From positions 20,180-84,179 of the forward strand of contig JACQWX010000066.1 in NCBI GenBank assembly GCA_016209035.1: 64,000 nucleotides of DNA, in the 5' to 3' direction. The position numbers were made by a program, and so were the translations under genes. The notes beneath the pieces were generated by a model that was not told the DNA's origin, searched no databases, and saw only the letters and a program-made list of their open reading frames with translations. This DNA comes from Elusimicrobiota bacterium (lineage in GTDB: Bacteria; Elusimicrobiota; Elusimicrobia; UBA1565; UBA9628). Of the stretch, positions 28,019 through 36,603 are shown piece by piece. Numbering within the stretch: the stretch's first letter is position 1; each line of letters opens with the position of its first letter.

Positions 28019-28263
28019 TGATATCCCTCCGCGAGTTCGTCCAGCTGCTTGAAGTACTCGAAGGTCCGCGCCGCCTCGCTTTCGTCGAGGAGGCTGATGG
28101 CGAACCCCACGTGGACGATGGCGTAGTCGCCCACCTTGGCCTCCGGGACATAGGCCAGGCTGGCCTCCTTGACGACTCCCCCGAAGCTGACCTTGCCCGT
28201 GCGGGCCAAGGGGTCCTCGCCTTCCTGGATGCTGATGATCTTGCCCGGCACCGCGAGACACAT
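28015..28263 (-). CDS. hypC: Hydrogenase maturation chaperone HypC
   Basis: MCLAVPGKI...[17 protein letters not shown] overlap with hypE. Confidence 0.95.
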   Translation of the reverse strand: MCLAVPGKIISIQEGEDPLARTGKVSFGGVVKEASLAYVPEAKVGDYAIVHVGFAISLLDESEAARTFEYFKQLDELAEGYQ

Positions 28264-28264
28264 G

Positions 28265-30661
28265 TCAGTCCTCCTCCCCGAACGGCTGGGATGCGTCCTT
28301 CCATCCCCAGGACGCGGCCACGGCCTGCCCGAGCGCGTTGGAGCCGTCGTTGGGCGGCACGCGCTGGTGCCGGTACGGCCGGAATCCCTCGGCGGAGAGC
28401 CTCTCGACCGCCCGCTCCGTGAGATACCGGTTCTGGAAGCACCCGCCGCTTAAGGCCACCCGCTCCAGGCCCGCGGACCGCGCGATCCCGACGATCGCCT
28501 CCGCGAGGGAGTTGTGGAACTTCGCCGCGACCTCTCCGGCCGATGTCCCGGCCGCGCGGTCCCGGATGATGGCGCGCACCATCGGCTCCCAATCCAGGAC
28601 GACGGGCGATGGCCCGTCGTCCTTCCTCCCGCCGGTCAGAGCGAAGGGATACCGTTCTTCCGTCTTGAAGGCCGCGGCCGCGTATTCGAGTTCCATCGCC
28701 GCCTGGCCTTCGTAGGCGCCAAGGTCCCGCAGGCCCGCCAGGCAGGCGACGGCGTCGAAGAGGCGGCCCACGCTCGATGTCAGGGGGGCGTTCGTGCGGG
28801 TCCGGCACATCTGGAGCAGGAGCCTGCGGTCCTTGACGGAAAAAGACCGCAGGACCCCGGGGGCGACGCCATCGGGCTCCAAGAGCGCCTCGCCGAAGAC
28901 CTCGAAGAGCAGCCCGAAGGCCGAGCGCCTCATCTCGCGCACGGCCCTGTCTCCTCCGGGGAGCGGGAAGGTCCGCCAATGCGCGGCCCGCGCCCAGCCC
29001 TTCTCCCAGACCCTCAGGAACTCCCCTCCCCACACCGTCTGGTCCGGGCCGTACCCGGTGCCGTCCCAGGCGACCCCGAGCACCGGGCCTTCGAGCTCGT
29101 TGTCCGCCATGCAGGCCAGGACGTGGCTGACGTGGTGCTGGACGGGCACGACCGGCAGTCCCAGCTTCCCCGCGTGGCGCGTCGAGACGTAGTCGGGATG
29201 GCTGTCTCGGGCCACGACCCCGGGCTTGAGGTCGTAGAGCTTGGAGAGGCTTTCGATCACGCGTTCAAAGGCCTCGTAGGATCCCGCGCTCTCCAGGTCG
29301 CCGATGTGCTGGCTCAGATGGATGCCGTCTGCGACCGAGACCGCGACCGTGTTCTTCAGGTGCCCGCCCACGGCCAGGAGCGTGGGCGCGGGCTCGCCTC
29401 CGGGGCGGCCGGACCGGGCCGGCCGCAGGCGCACCGGCATGGGCGCGTAGCCCCGGGCGCGGCGCAGGAGCAGGGGGCGGCCCGCCAGGACGCGCACGAT
29501 GGAGTCGTCGACGTGGCGGCTGATGGGGCGGTCGTGCACGAGGAAGAGGTCCGCGATGCCGGCGAGCCGAGAGAGGGCGTCTCGTTCATCGGTGCAGATG
29601 GGCTCCTCGGAGAGGTTCCCGCTCGTGGCGACCACGGGTGATGCGAGGTCGTGGAGCAGGACGTGGTGCAGGGGCGTCGACGGCAGCATGGCCCCGATGT
29701 TTGGGTTGCCGGGCGCCACGAGTCGCGACACGCACTGCGGGCAGGCTCCGGGACGCAGCGCCAGCAGGACGATCGGCGCCTCGGGCGAAGACAGAATCCT
29801 CGCTTCGGTCTCGCGGATCCGGGCGCATCGGCTCAGGGCTTCGAGCGTCGGGAACATGACCGCGAAGGGCTTCTCCTCGCGGTGCTTCCTGGCGCGCAGG
29901 GCCTTGACCGCCGCGTCGCTGCGCGCGTCCGCCATCAGGTGGAAGCCTCCCACGCCCTTGACCGCCACCACCAGCCCGCGGGCCAGGGCCTCCACGGCGC
30001 CCTTCAGGGCCTCGTCGCGAGACGACCTGACCTTGCCGTCCGGGTCCCAGAGCTCCACCTGCGGGCCGCAGGCCGGGCAGGCGTTGGGCTGGGCGTGGAA
30101 CCTGCGGTCGGCCGGGTCCTCGTATTCCTTGCGGCACGCCTCGCACATACGGAAGCCCCGCATGGCGGTGTTGGGCCGGTCGTAGGGGAGCCCTTCGATG
30201 ATGCTGAAGCGCGGACCGCAATGGGTGCAGTTGGTGAAGGGATAGCGGTGCCGCCGGTCCTTCTGGTCGAAGACCTCGGCGAGGCACGCGGCGCAGGGCG
30301 CGATGTCGGGCAGGACCAGCGCGGTCTTGCGGCCGCCGGGCTCGCTCTTGCGTATCTCGAACGACGCGTAGGGCACGGGATCGAGGAACGCGTGCTCCAT
30401 CCCTTCGATGACGGAGTTGGGCGGCTTCTCGGCGACAAGGCGGGCGAGGAAGGCCTCCAGCGCGTGGGTCGGACCCTCGGCCTCGACCGTGACGCCCTGG
30501 GCCGAGTTGTTGACCCAGCCGTTCAGGCCCAGCTCACGGGCGAGCCGGAACACGAAAGGCCTGAATCCCACGCCCTGCACGGCCCCTCGGACGAGGACCC
30601 AGAGCCGCCGCGCGGGCGCGGCCATCGCTCCCCCGCGGGGGGCCGCCTTGGTCTTGCCCAT
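28265..30661 (-). CDS. hypF: Carbamoyltransferase HypF
   Basis: Acylphosphatase domain (VRGAVQGVGFRPFVFRLA), Zn fingers CAACLAEVF / CTHCGPRFSI, VAWDGTGYGPDQTVWGGEFL, SGGCFQNRYLTERA. Confidence 0.96.
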   Translation of the reverse strand: MGKTKAAPRGGAMAAPARRLWVLVRGAVQGVGFRPFVFRLARELGLNGWVNNSAQGVTVEAEGPTHALEAFLARLVAEKPPNSVIEGMEHAFLDPVPYASFEIRKSEPGGRKTALVLPDIAPCAACLAEVFDQKDRRHRYPFTNCTHCGPRFSIIEGLPYDRPNTAMRGFRMCEACRKEYEDPADRRFHAQPNACPACGPQVELWDPDGKVRSSRDEALKGAVEALARGLVVAVKGVGGFHLMADARSDAAVKALRARKHREEKPFAVMFPTLEALSRCARIRETEARILSSPEAPIVLLALRPGACPQCVSRLVAPGNPNIGAMLPSTPLHHVLLHDLASPVVATSGNLSEEPICTDERDALSRLAGIADLFLVHDRPISRHVDDSIVRVLAGRPLLLRRARGYAPMPVRLRPARSGRPGGEPAPTLLAVGGHLKNTVAVSVADGIHLSQHIGDLESAGSYEAFERVIESLSKLYDLKPGVVARDSHPDYVSTRHAGKLGLPVVPVQHHVSHVLACMADNELEGPVLGVAWDGTGYGPDQTVWGGEFLRVWEKGWARAAHWRTFPLPGGDRAVREMRRSAFGLLFEVFGEALLEPDGVAPGVLRSFSVKDRRLLLQMCRTRTNAPLTSSVGRLFDAVACLAGLRDLGAYEGQAAMELEYAAAAFKTEERYPFALTGGRKDDGPSPVVLDWEPMVRAIIRDRAAGTSAGEVAAKFHNSLAEAIVGIARSAGLERVALSGGCFQNRYLTERAVERLSAEGFRPYRHQRVPPNDGSNALGQAVAASWGWKDASQPFGEED

Positions 30662-30728
30662 CGGGCCACATTCTACAAAATGAGATTCATGCTATCATTG
30701 GTTTCGTCGGCAGGGGAGGGCTGATGAG

Positions 30729-30943
30729 ATGACGATCCGTGACCTGAGGGCCAGTGACCGCGCGGCGGTGATCGCGGTCGCCGGATCGCCGCCTACACCC
30801 TGGGCGAGGGCGTGGACTACGCGCCCTACGAGAAAACGCGGGCGTTCTACGCCCGGAGCGGGTTCGAGGTGTATCAGCGCAGCACGACGGACAACCCCGG
30901 CTGCCCTGAGGAGATCCGGCTCAGGAAAAGGCTGGCGCCGTAG
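30729..30943 (+). pseudogene. GNAT-family acetyltransferase remnant with internal deletion
   Basis: Frame 1 gives MTIRDLRASDRAAVIAV (N-terminus); another frame gives YEKTRAFYARSGFEVYQRSTTDNPGCPEEIRLRKRLAP* (C-terminus); the central domain is missing. Confidence 0.5.
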
Positions 30944-30958
30944 GGGCGTTGGAGTCCC

Positions 30959-31757
30959 TCACAGCCCCGCTTCCTTGAGCAACGCCTTCGGCAAGTCCTT
31001 GAGGCGCCGGCGCTTCGCGTCGTCGATCAGCCGCTTCTCGCCCTCCGAGAGGTCGAGCAGGAATTGGTATCGCTTCTCGCAGACCGCGATGAACCTCTTG
31101 GGGTCGATCCCCTCGCTCCTACGAACGAGTTGGCGGAGGTCGTCCCAGTCGTACTTCCCCTCACGAAAGCGCCCGAGAAGCTTCTCCGGCTCGAAAGGCG
31201 ACCCGACATTCCAGCACTTGATGACCGCGAGGGCGCGGATCAGCCGGGGAGCGGTCGGCCTCTCGGCAGCTTTCGCGAGGTCATAGATGTCCCGGGAGCG
31301 AAGCCGCTGGCATGAAGCGCGAATCTTTTCTCCCAACATTTCCTCGAACCGGAAGCAGGGAACAGGGAACGGCTTGAACTCAAGGTGTTTGAAATAGGCT
31401 TGCGGTTGGAGAGCCAGGTCCTCCAAAGGCAGCGAAGGCGCCTCGCGCAGGCTAATGTCCAGCTTGAAGGCTCCCTCCGTCCAAGAGTGGCGGTATTTGA
31501 TCTTCGCGCCGCACGACATCCCGTCGTCTGAGACATAGAAGTCCTTGGTATCCACCTCGCAGGTCCCCCGAGAACCGCGTTTCCTTGCCATAGACGCACT
31601 TCCTAAGGCACGTCCCTCCCTTGAACGCCAGGCTCTTAAGCAGCCCCGCGTCATCCAGGATTCTCAGGACATAGGTCAGCACAATCTCGCGCTCTGCTAC
31701 CTCGAAGCCAACCTGGGCGCCTTGCATGAAAAGGTCCGCGTAGCGTTTCTCGATCAT
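30959..31757 (-). pseudogene. AbiEii-type nucleotidyltransferase toxin, frameshifted
   Basis: MIEKRYADLF...LAFKGGTCLRKCVYGKETRFSGDL in one frame, then EVDTKDFYVSDDGMSCGAKIKY...KLDISLREAP...KIRASCQRLRSRDIYDLAK in another; shift near 31550-31585. Confidence 0.75.
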
Positions 31758-32584
31758 CCGATGTGGACCTCTCCAAGGAGCTCTTGCCTCGGCACATTGA
31801 CGACCAGACGCCAATGCTTGTCCAGCGGCCCTTCCTTACCCCATCGGCTAGGCGTGCCTAGAAAGGCGGGAATCCGTTTCGTCTGGCCCGAGAGATAGTC
31901 GCTCAGGTCCTTGGGCAGGGGGACCTTCAGTAACTCGCAGAGGTAGCCCAGTCGACGCGCCAAGGCGCTGTCATCAAACCGCCGAAGGTATTCGAGAAGC
32001 CTCTGGAACTCCATTCTCTTGCCCGCGCTGAAGACCGCTTCGGTCGCGGCCTCGATGCCGCCGACAAGTCCCGGGCGGTCGATCGCGTCCAGGACCGTTC
32101 GCTCCAGATCAGAGACATAGAGCTTTTCGCCCGCCTTCTCGGTCTCCTCGTAACCGAACATGCGCTTGGGGGCAAGCTCGATGAACTCGAAGCGGGTATT
32201 CTTGATTTCGATGGGGCGTTTCGGCCGGGCGAGAGCGACGTGAACGAGGGTAGGGACCTGAGTCGTCAAGCCATGATGGAGGCACGCCCAGCGATAGGCG
32301 AAGAAGTAGGGCTTTGGAAGGACCCGTGCTATCACAAATGGGTTCATTTCCGGAACGCCCTTGGGCCCCCTCTCCGCGCCAATGAGCAGAAAGGTCCCGG
32401 GGACGACGGGCTCAAGCCATCCCTTCCTCTGAAGACTGTGCGCCAGCCAATAGGCAAAGTTGCGGGTGCAACGGAGGCACTTCACGATTTCCTTGATCGT
32501 GACTAGCCGCCGCTTGTCCCACTCAAGGGCCAGCACCAAGTCGGCTTCGCGTTTCGACAGGCTTCTGCGAGTTATTCGATTCAT
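31754..32584 (-). CDS. AbiEi-family antitoxin / transcriptional regulator
   Basis: N-terminal wHTH (LVTIKEIVKCLRCTRNFAYWLAHSLQRKGWLEPVVPGTFLL), FAYRWACLHHGLTTQ, VSDLERTVLDAIDRPGLVGGIEA; ATGA overlap with toxin start. Confidence 0.8.
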   Translation of the reverse strand: MNRITRRSLSKREADLVLALEWDKRRLVTIKEIVKCLRCTRNFAYWLAHSLQRKGWLEPVVPGTFLLIGAERGPKGVPEMNPFVIARVLPKPYFFAYRWACLHHGLTTQVPTLVHVALARPKRPIEIKNTRFEFIELAPKRMFGYEETEKAGEKLYVSDLERTVLDAIDRPGLVGGIEAATEAVFSAGKRMEFQRLLEYLRRFDDSALARRLGYLCELLKVPLPKDLSDYLSGQTKRIPAFLGTPSRWGKEGPLDKHWRLVVNVPRQELLGEVHIG

Positions 32585-32593
32585 ACCATTGCG

Positions 32594-32612
32594 TCTTAGT
32601 GGATCGCTAAGA
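32594..32612. promoter_or_regulatory. Inverted repeat upstream of abiEi-like gene, candidate autoregulatory operator
   Basis: TCTTAG-tggatcg-CTAAGA, 10 bp upstream of the ATG at 32584. Confidence 0.35.
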
Positions 32613-32636
32613 GTGTAAGGCATAACTATCAGACTG

Positions 32637-32973
32637 TCAAGGCCCCTGTCCGATCCCCAGTGGCTCACTCGCGGTCACGACGCCCTGGGCCACCGGCCCG
32701 AGGGTCACGGCGGGACTGCCGTGGCGGACCGGCGGCACGCGCGCGGAAAAGGCGCCGACGCGCAGCCAAGTCTTCATTCGCGCCGGCTATCGCGGACGCA
32801 GGCAAGCCTCCGCGAAGGGTTAGCAGGAAGTCGCCGAATACCTTGGCTCCGTGATTGACTTTCTCATGGGTAATCCACAGGCGCTCCCGCCAGGAGTCGC
32901 CGCCATCCTTGGGACCGTGTAGGCGCATGGTGTAAGCGCGCTGAGTCGTACCGAAATTGACAGGACTGGTCAT
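32637..32973 (-). pseudogene. Cas12b-like effector remnant (N-terminal fragment, possible short C-terminal fragment)
   Basis: QRAYTMRLHGPKDGGDSWRERLWITHEKVNHGAKVFGDFLLTLRGGL (32803-32943) resembles Cas12b N-termini (xLWxTHExxNHG); another frame 32637-32774 reads KTWLRVGAFSARVPPVRHGSPAVTLGPVAQGVVTASEPLGIGQGP*. Confidence 0.45.
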
Positions 32974-33040
32974 GGGTTATCCGGTACAGGTGCCGATGGA
33001 GGAAGCAAGCGCCATTGTCTTAAGTGCAAGCGAAAAGCCA

Positions 33041-33112
33041 AGCCGAGGATGGGATTCGAACCCACAACCTATCGCTTACGAAGCGATTGCTCTACCGTTG
33101 AGCTACCTCGGC
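33041..33112 (-). tRNA. tRNA-Thr (anticodon CGT)
   Basis: GCCGAGG/CCTCGGC acceptor, GCTCAACGGTAGAGC D arm, ATCGC-TTCGTAA-GCGAT anticodon arm, GTGGG-TTCGAAT-CCCAT T arm. Confidence 0.93.
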
Positions 33113-33176
33113 GCGGAGGTGATTCTACCATATGCGGCGGTCCCTCTGGCGGCCGTGGGCATTGAGCGTCTCTCCT

Positions 33177-34436
33177 TCAAGGCACGAACGGGATGACGGC
33201 GAACCCGCGGTCCTTGTAGCGCGCCTGGGTCATCGTCACGACCTTGGTGCGGACGTCCCCCTTCGCGTCGAAAACGACCGTGCCCATGAAGCCCGCATGC
33301 GGACGGCGGCGGATGGCCGAAACGATGCCGGCCCGGTCGCGGCCGGCGCGCTCCATGGCCGCCAGGACGATCCTCGCGGCCTCGTAGGCGAGATGGTCGT
33401 AGGGCTTCAATCCCTCCCCGGACTTCTTCCAGCGCTCGCGGTAGCGCTCGACGAAATCCTTGGCGCTCGGCAGGACTTCGACCGGGACGCCGACCATGGA
33501 AACGTAGGCCCCATCGGAGGCCTCGCCGGCCACGTCGAAGAATCCCGGGGTCTTGGCCCCGTCGCCGGACACGAAGACCGCCTTGAGGCCCGCGGTCCGC
33601 ATCCCCTTGACGAAGACGCCGGCCTCGGTGTAGACCCCGGCGAAGTAGACGGCCTGAGGGTCCGCCGACTTGACCCGGGCGATGAGCTTGCGAGCCTCCT
33701 TGGCGCGAGGGTCCAGGCAGTCCTCGAGGAGGACCTTCCCCCCCAGGCGGGTGAAGACCTTCTTGAACTCGGCGGTGAGGTCGCGGCCGTAGGCGGTCCC
33801 GTCGTGCACGAGCGCGACCGTCCGCTTTCGCAGCCTCTGGACCATGAAGCTCGCGGCATAGGCGCCCTGCACGTCGTCCGTCGGCACCAGCCTGAAGACG
33901 GTCCTCGGCCCCGGCCAGCCCTCCCGGGTCTGCTGCAGGGTGACCTCCGGGTTGGTGGCCGACGGCGTCACCATGGCCATTCCGGCCTGGGCGTAGACGC
34001 GGGCGGCGGCGATGCAGCAGCCCGAGTTGTAATGCCCGACGACCGCGGCGATCCTGGGATCGAGGGCGATGAGGTTGGCGACGTTCACCGCTTCCTGGGG
34101 GTCGGCCCGGTCGTCGAACGGAGCGACCTCGACCCGGAACGGGAGGGCCTTGGCGGCGTTGGCCTCTTCCACGGCCAGTTCCACGGCCCTTGAGAGGCCC
34201 TGCCCTTCAGTCCCCATGTCGCCGGTCAAGGGAGCCGCGACCGCGATGCGCACGGGACGGTCCCGCTTGCCGCAGCCTGCCGCAAGGAAGGCCGCCGACA
34301 GCAGAACGGCCGGCCAGGCCGAGGGCGACAGGCGGAGGCGCGGTCGAGGCCGGAGGCCGAGCGTCGCGGCCGCCCTCCGGAATGGCGTTGGCGGCCGGCG
34401 GCTCCGGGCGGAAGTCGAGAAGACCGGTTTCTTCAT
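33177..34436 (-). CDS. Branched-chain amino-acid-type ABC transporter substrate-binding lipoprotein
   Basis: Lipobox SAAFLAAGC; VRIAVAAPLTGDMGTEGQGLSRAVELAVEEAN, VVGHYNSGCCIAAARVYAQAGMAMVTPSATNPEVT. Confidence 0.88.
   Translation of the reverse strand: MKKPVFSTSARSRRPPTPFRRAAATLGLRPRPRLRLSPSAWPAVLLSAAFLAAGCGKRDRPVRIAVAAPLTGDMGTEGQGLSRAVELAVEEANAAKALPFRVEVAPFDDRADPQEAVNVANLIALDPRIAAVVGHYNSGCCIAAARVYAQAGMAMVTPSATNPEVTLQQTREGWPGPRTVFRLVPTDDVQGAYAASFMVQRLRKRTVALVHDGTAYGRDLTAEFKKVFTRLGGKVLLEDCLDPRAKEARKLIARVKSADPQAVYFAGVYTEAGVFVKGMRTAGLKAVFVSGDGAKTPGFFDVAGEASDGAYVSMVGVPVEVLPSAKDFVERYRERWKKSGEGLKPYDHLAYEAARIVLAAMERAGRDRAGIVSAIRRRPHAGFMGTVVFDAKGDVRTKVVTMTQARYKDRGFAVIPFVP
34337..34397 (+). repeat. 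61-bp dispersed repeat, copy A
   Basis: 59/61 identical to the reverse complement of 57398-57458. Confidence 0.85.
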
Positions 34437-34472
34437 TTTAGAAAAGATGAATATAACCTATCGGGGAGGATT

Positions 34473-34502
34473 TTGCAACGAGGCCGCGCCAAGAGGTATA
34501 AT
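34473..34502 (+). promoter_or_regulatory. Sigma70-like promoter of shc
   Basis: TTGCAA-18 bp-TATAAT, 20 nt before ATG 34523, SD AAGGGGG between. Confidence 0.5.
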
Positions 34503-34522
34503 GCACCGAGAAAGGGGGAACG

Positions 34523-36577
34523 ATGATCAGGACCGTTTCAGCGTGGTTGACGTCTACCCGATGGATCTACCGCAAGCCCAAGGATTGGGCCGACAACCTC
34601 AGGCCGGACCTCGCTGACCCGCACCCGGACGCGGCCATCCCCGAGGACCTGCAGACGGTCGTCAACCGCGCCCAGAACGCGATGCTCCAGCAGCAGAACC
34701 AGGAGGAAGGCTTCTGGTGCGGGCCGCTCAAGGCCGACACCACCGTCGATTCCGACACGGTCATGCTCCTCAACTTCCTGGGGCGCGGGCATTCCATCAA
34801 GGTCCGCAGGTTCGCCAACCGCATCCTCAAGGCCCAGCTTCCCGACGGCGGCTGGCCCATCTACGCCAACGGCCCCGCCGACATCTCGGCCACGGTCAAG
34901 GCGTATTGGGCTCTCAAGTTCGCCGGCCACTCCCCCAACGAGCCGAGCATGGTCAGGGCCCGGAGGAAGATCCGGGAGTTGGGCGGCATCCACAAGGTCA
35001 ACACCTACACCAAGTTCTACCTCGCCATCTTCGGGCAGTACGATTGGGCGGGCGTTCCCACCATCCCGCCGGAGCTGATGCTCTTCCCGAACTGGTTCTA
35101 CTTCAACGTCTACCAGATGTCCTCGTGGACCCGCTCCATCGTGGTGCCCCTGTCCATCGTGTGGGCCCGCCAGCCGTCCCTTCCCTGCCCGCCGCACGCC
35201 GTCTTGAGCGAGCTCTTCCCCGACTCGCGCCGCCACATCCCATTGTCCGAGGCGGTCGGCCCGCATTCGTTCGTGTCCTGGACCAACTTCTTCCTCTGGT
35301 GGGACCGGGGCCTCAAGTTCCTGGAGGGCCGGGGCCCCCATTGGATCCGGGTCTGGGCCTTGCGCCTGGCCGAGGATTGGATGCTCGAGCGCCTGCAGGG
35401 TTCCGACGGGCTGGGCGCCATCTATCCCGGCATCGTCAACACCATCATGGCGATGAAGTGCCTGGGCTATGGCGAGACCGACCCGAGGCTGACCGAGCAG
35501 CTCCAGGTCCTCGAGCGGCTCGAGCTTCCCGGCGAAGACCTGCAGATGCAGCCTTGCCAGTCGCCCGTATGGGACACGGCGATCTCCGTCATCGCCCTGG
35601 CCGAGTCCGGCCTCGACCGCAACCACCCGGCGCTCGTGCGCGCCGCCGAATGGCTCATCTCCAGGGAGATCAAGACCGGGGGAGACTGGAGGATCGGCAA
35701 CTCGAAGGGCCATCCGGGCGGCTGGGCCTTCGAGTTCAACAACGAGTTCTATCCCGACGTGGACGACACCGCGATGGTGATGCTCGCCTTGAGGCACGTC
35801 TACCTCGACGAGCCTTTGACGGTGCTCAGGGAGAAAGCCTGCCAGCGGGGGCTGCACTGGATGCTCTCCATGCAGGGCGCCAACGGCGGCTGGGCCGCCT
35901 TCGACAAGGACAACACCAAGACCATCTTCAACAAGATACCCTTCGCGGACCACAACGCCATGATCGACCCTCCCTCGGTCGACGTCACGGGCCGCGTGCT
36001 CGAGTTCCTCGGCTACATCGGGTTCGACCGGTCCTACCCGTGCGTCGAGCGGGCGGCCGGGTACCTCAAGGCCGAGCAGGAGTCCGACGGCTCCTGGTAC
36101 GGCCGCTGGGGAGTGAACTATGTCTACGGCACCTGGCAGGTCCTGCGAGGCTTGGCGGCCATCGACGAGGACATGAGCCTCCCCTACGTCCGGAAGGCCG
36201 CGGATTGGCTCAAGAGCGTCCAGCACGAGGACGGCGGCTGGGGAGAGACCTGCGCGACCTATCACGACCCTGGCTTGAAGGGGAAGGGTCCTTCCACGCC
36301 TTCACAGACGGCCTGGGCGGTCCAGGGGCTCATGGCGGCAAGGGTGTACGACGAATCGGTGGAGCGCGGCATCGAGTACCTGATGTCCACGCAGCGCGAA
36401 GACGGCACGTGGGCCGAGACAGAGTTCACGGGCACGGGCTTCCCCAAGGTCTTCTACCTCGAGTACACGATGTACCGGAACAACTTCCCCCTCCAGACCC
36501 TGGGGACCTACCTGCGGATGGTCAAGGAATCCCAGCGGGAGGCGGAACGTCGGACCATGGCGGAGGCCCGCTTCTAG
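34523..36577 (+). CDS. shc: Squalene-hopene cyclase
   Basis: DVDDTAM (DXDD catalytic motif), multiple QW repeats (QEEGFW, QESDGSWYGRWG, QREDGTW), WAFEFNNEFYPDVDD. Confidence 0.96.
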   Translation: MIRTVSAWLTSTRWIYRKPKDWADNLRPDLADPHPDAAIPEDLQTVVNRAQNAMLQQQNQEEGFWCGPLKADTTVDSDTVMLLNFLGRGHSIKVRRFANRILKAQLPDGGWPIYANGPADISATVKAYWALKFAGHSPNEPSMVRARRKIRELGGIHKVNTYTKFYLAIFGQYDWAGVPTIPPELMLFPNWFYFNVYQMSSWTRSIVVPLSIVWARQPSLPCPPHAVLSELFPDSRRHIPLSEAVGPHSFVSWTNFFLWWDRGLKFLEGRGPHWIRVWALRLAEDWMLERLQGSDGLGAIYPGIVNTIMAMKCLGYGETDPRLTEQLQVLERLELPGEDLQMQPCQSPVWDTAISVIALAESGLDRNHPALVRAAEWLISREIKTGGDWRIGNSKGHPGGWAFEFNNEFYPDVDDTAMVMLALRHVYLDEPLTVLREKACQRGLHWMLSMQGANGGWAAFDKDNTKTIFNKIPFADHNAMIDPPSVDVTGRVLEFLGYIGFDRSYPCVERAAGYLKAEQESDGSWYGRWGVNYVYGTWQVLRGLAAIDEDMSLPYVRKAADWLKSVQHEDGGWGETCATYHDPGLKGKGPSTPSQTAWAVQGLMAARVYDESVERGIEYLMSTQREDGTWAETEFTGTGFPKVFYLEYTMYRNNFPLQTLGTYLRMVKESQREAERRTMAEARF

Positions 36578-36603
36578 ATGCGACCGGAGCGCTAGACCTC
36601 CTC

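Noticed and set aside
30690-33041. CRISPR array near the Cas12b-like fragment
   Set aside because: No regularly spaced direct repeats visible in this region
33041-33112. tRNA 3' end as proven att site
   Set aside because: No second copy of the tRNA 3' sequence was found around the hypF end of the pocket
32957-33196. 79-aa ORF containing GWDSNPQP
   Set aside because: Classic spurious translation across a tRNA gene
34538-36265. 575-aa minus-strand ORF antisense to shc
   Set aside because: Antisense artefact; shc has clear catalytic motifs on the other strand
34717-36603. Long plus-strand frame overlapping shc (part of the 995-aa ORF)
   Set aside because: Only the part from 36604 on is HpnH; the upstream part is an out-of-frame reading of shc
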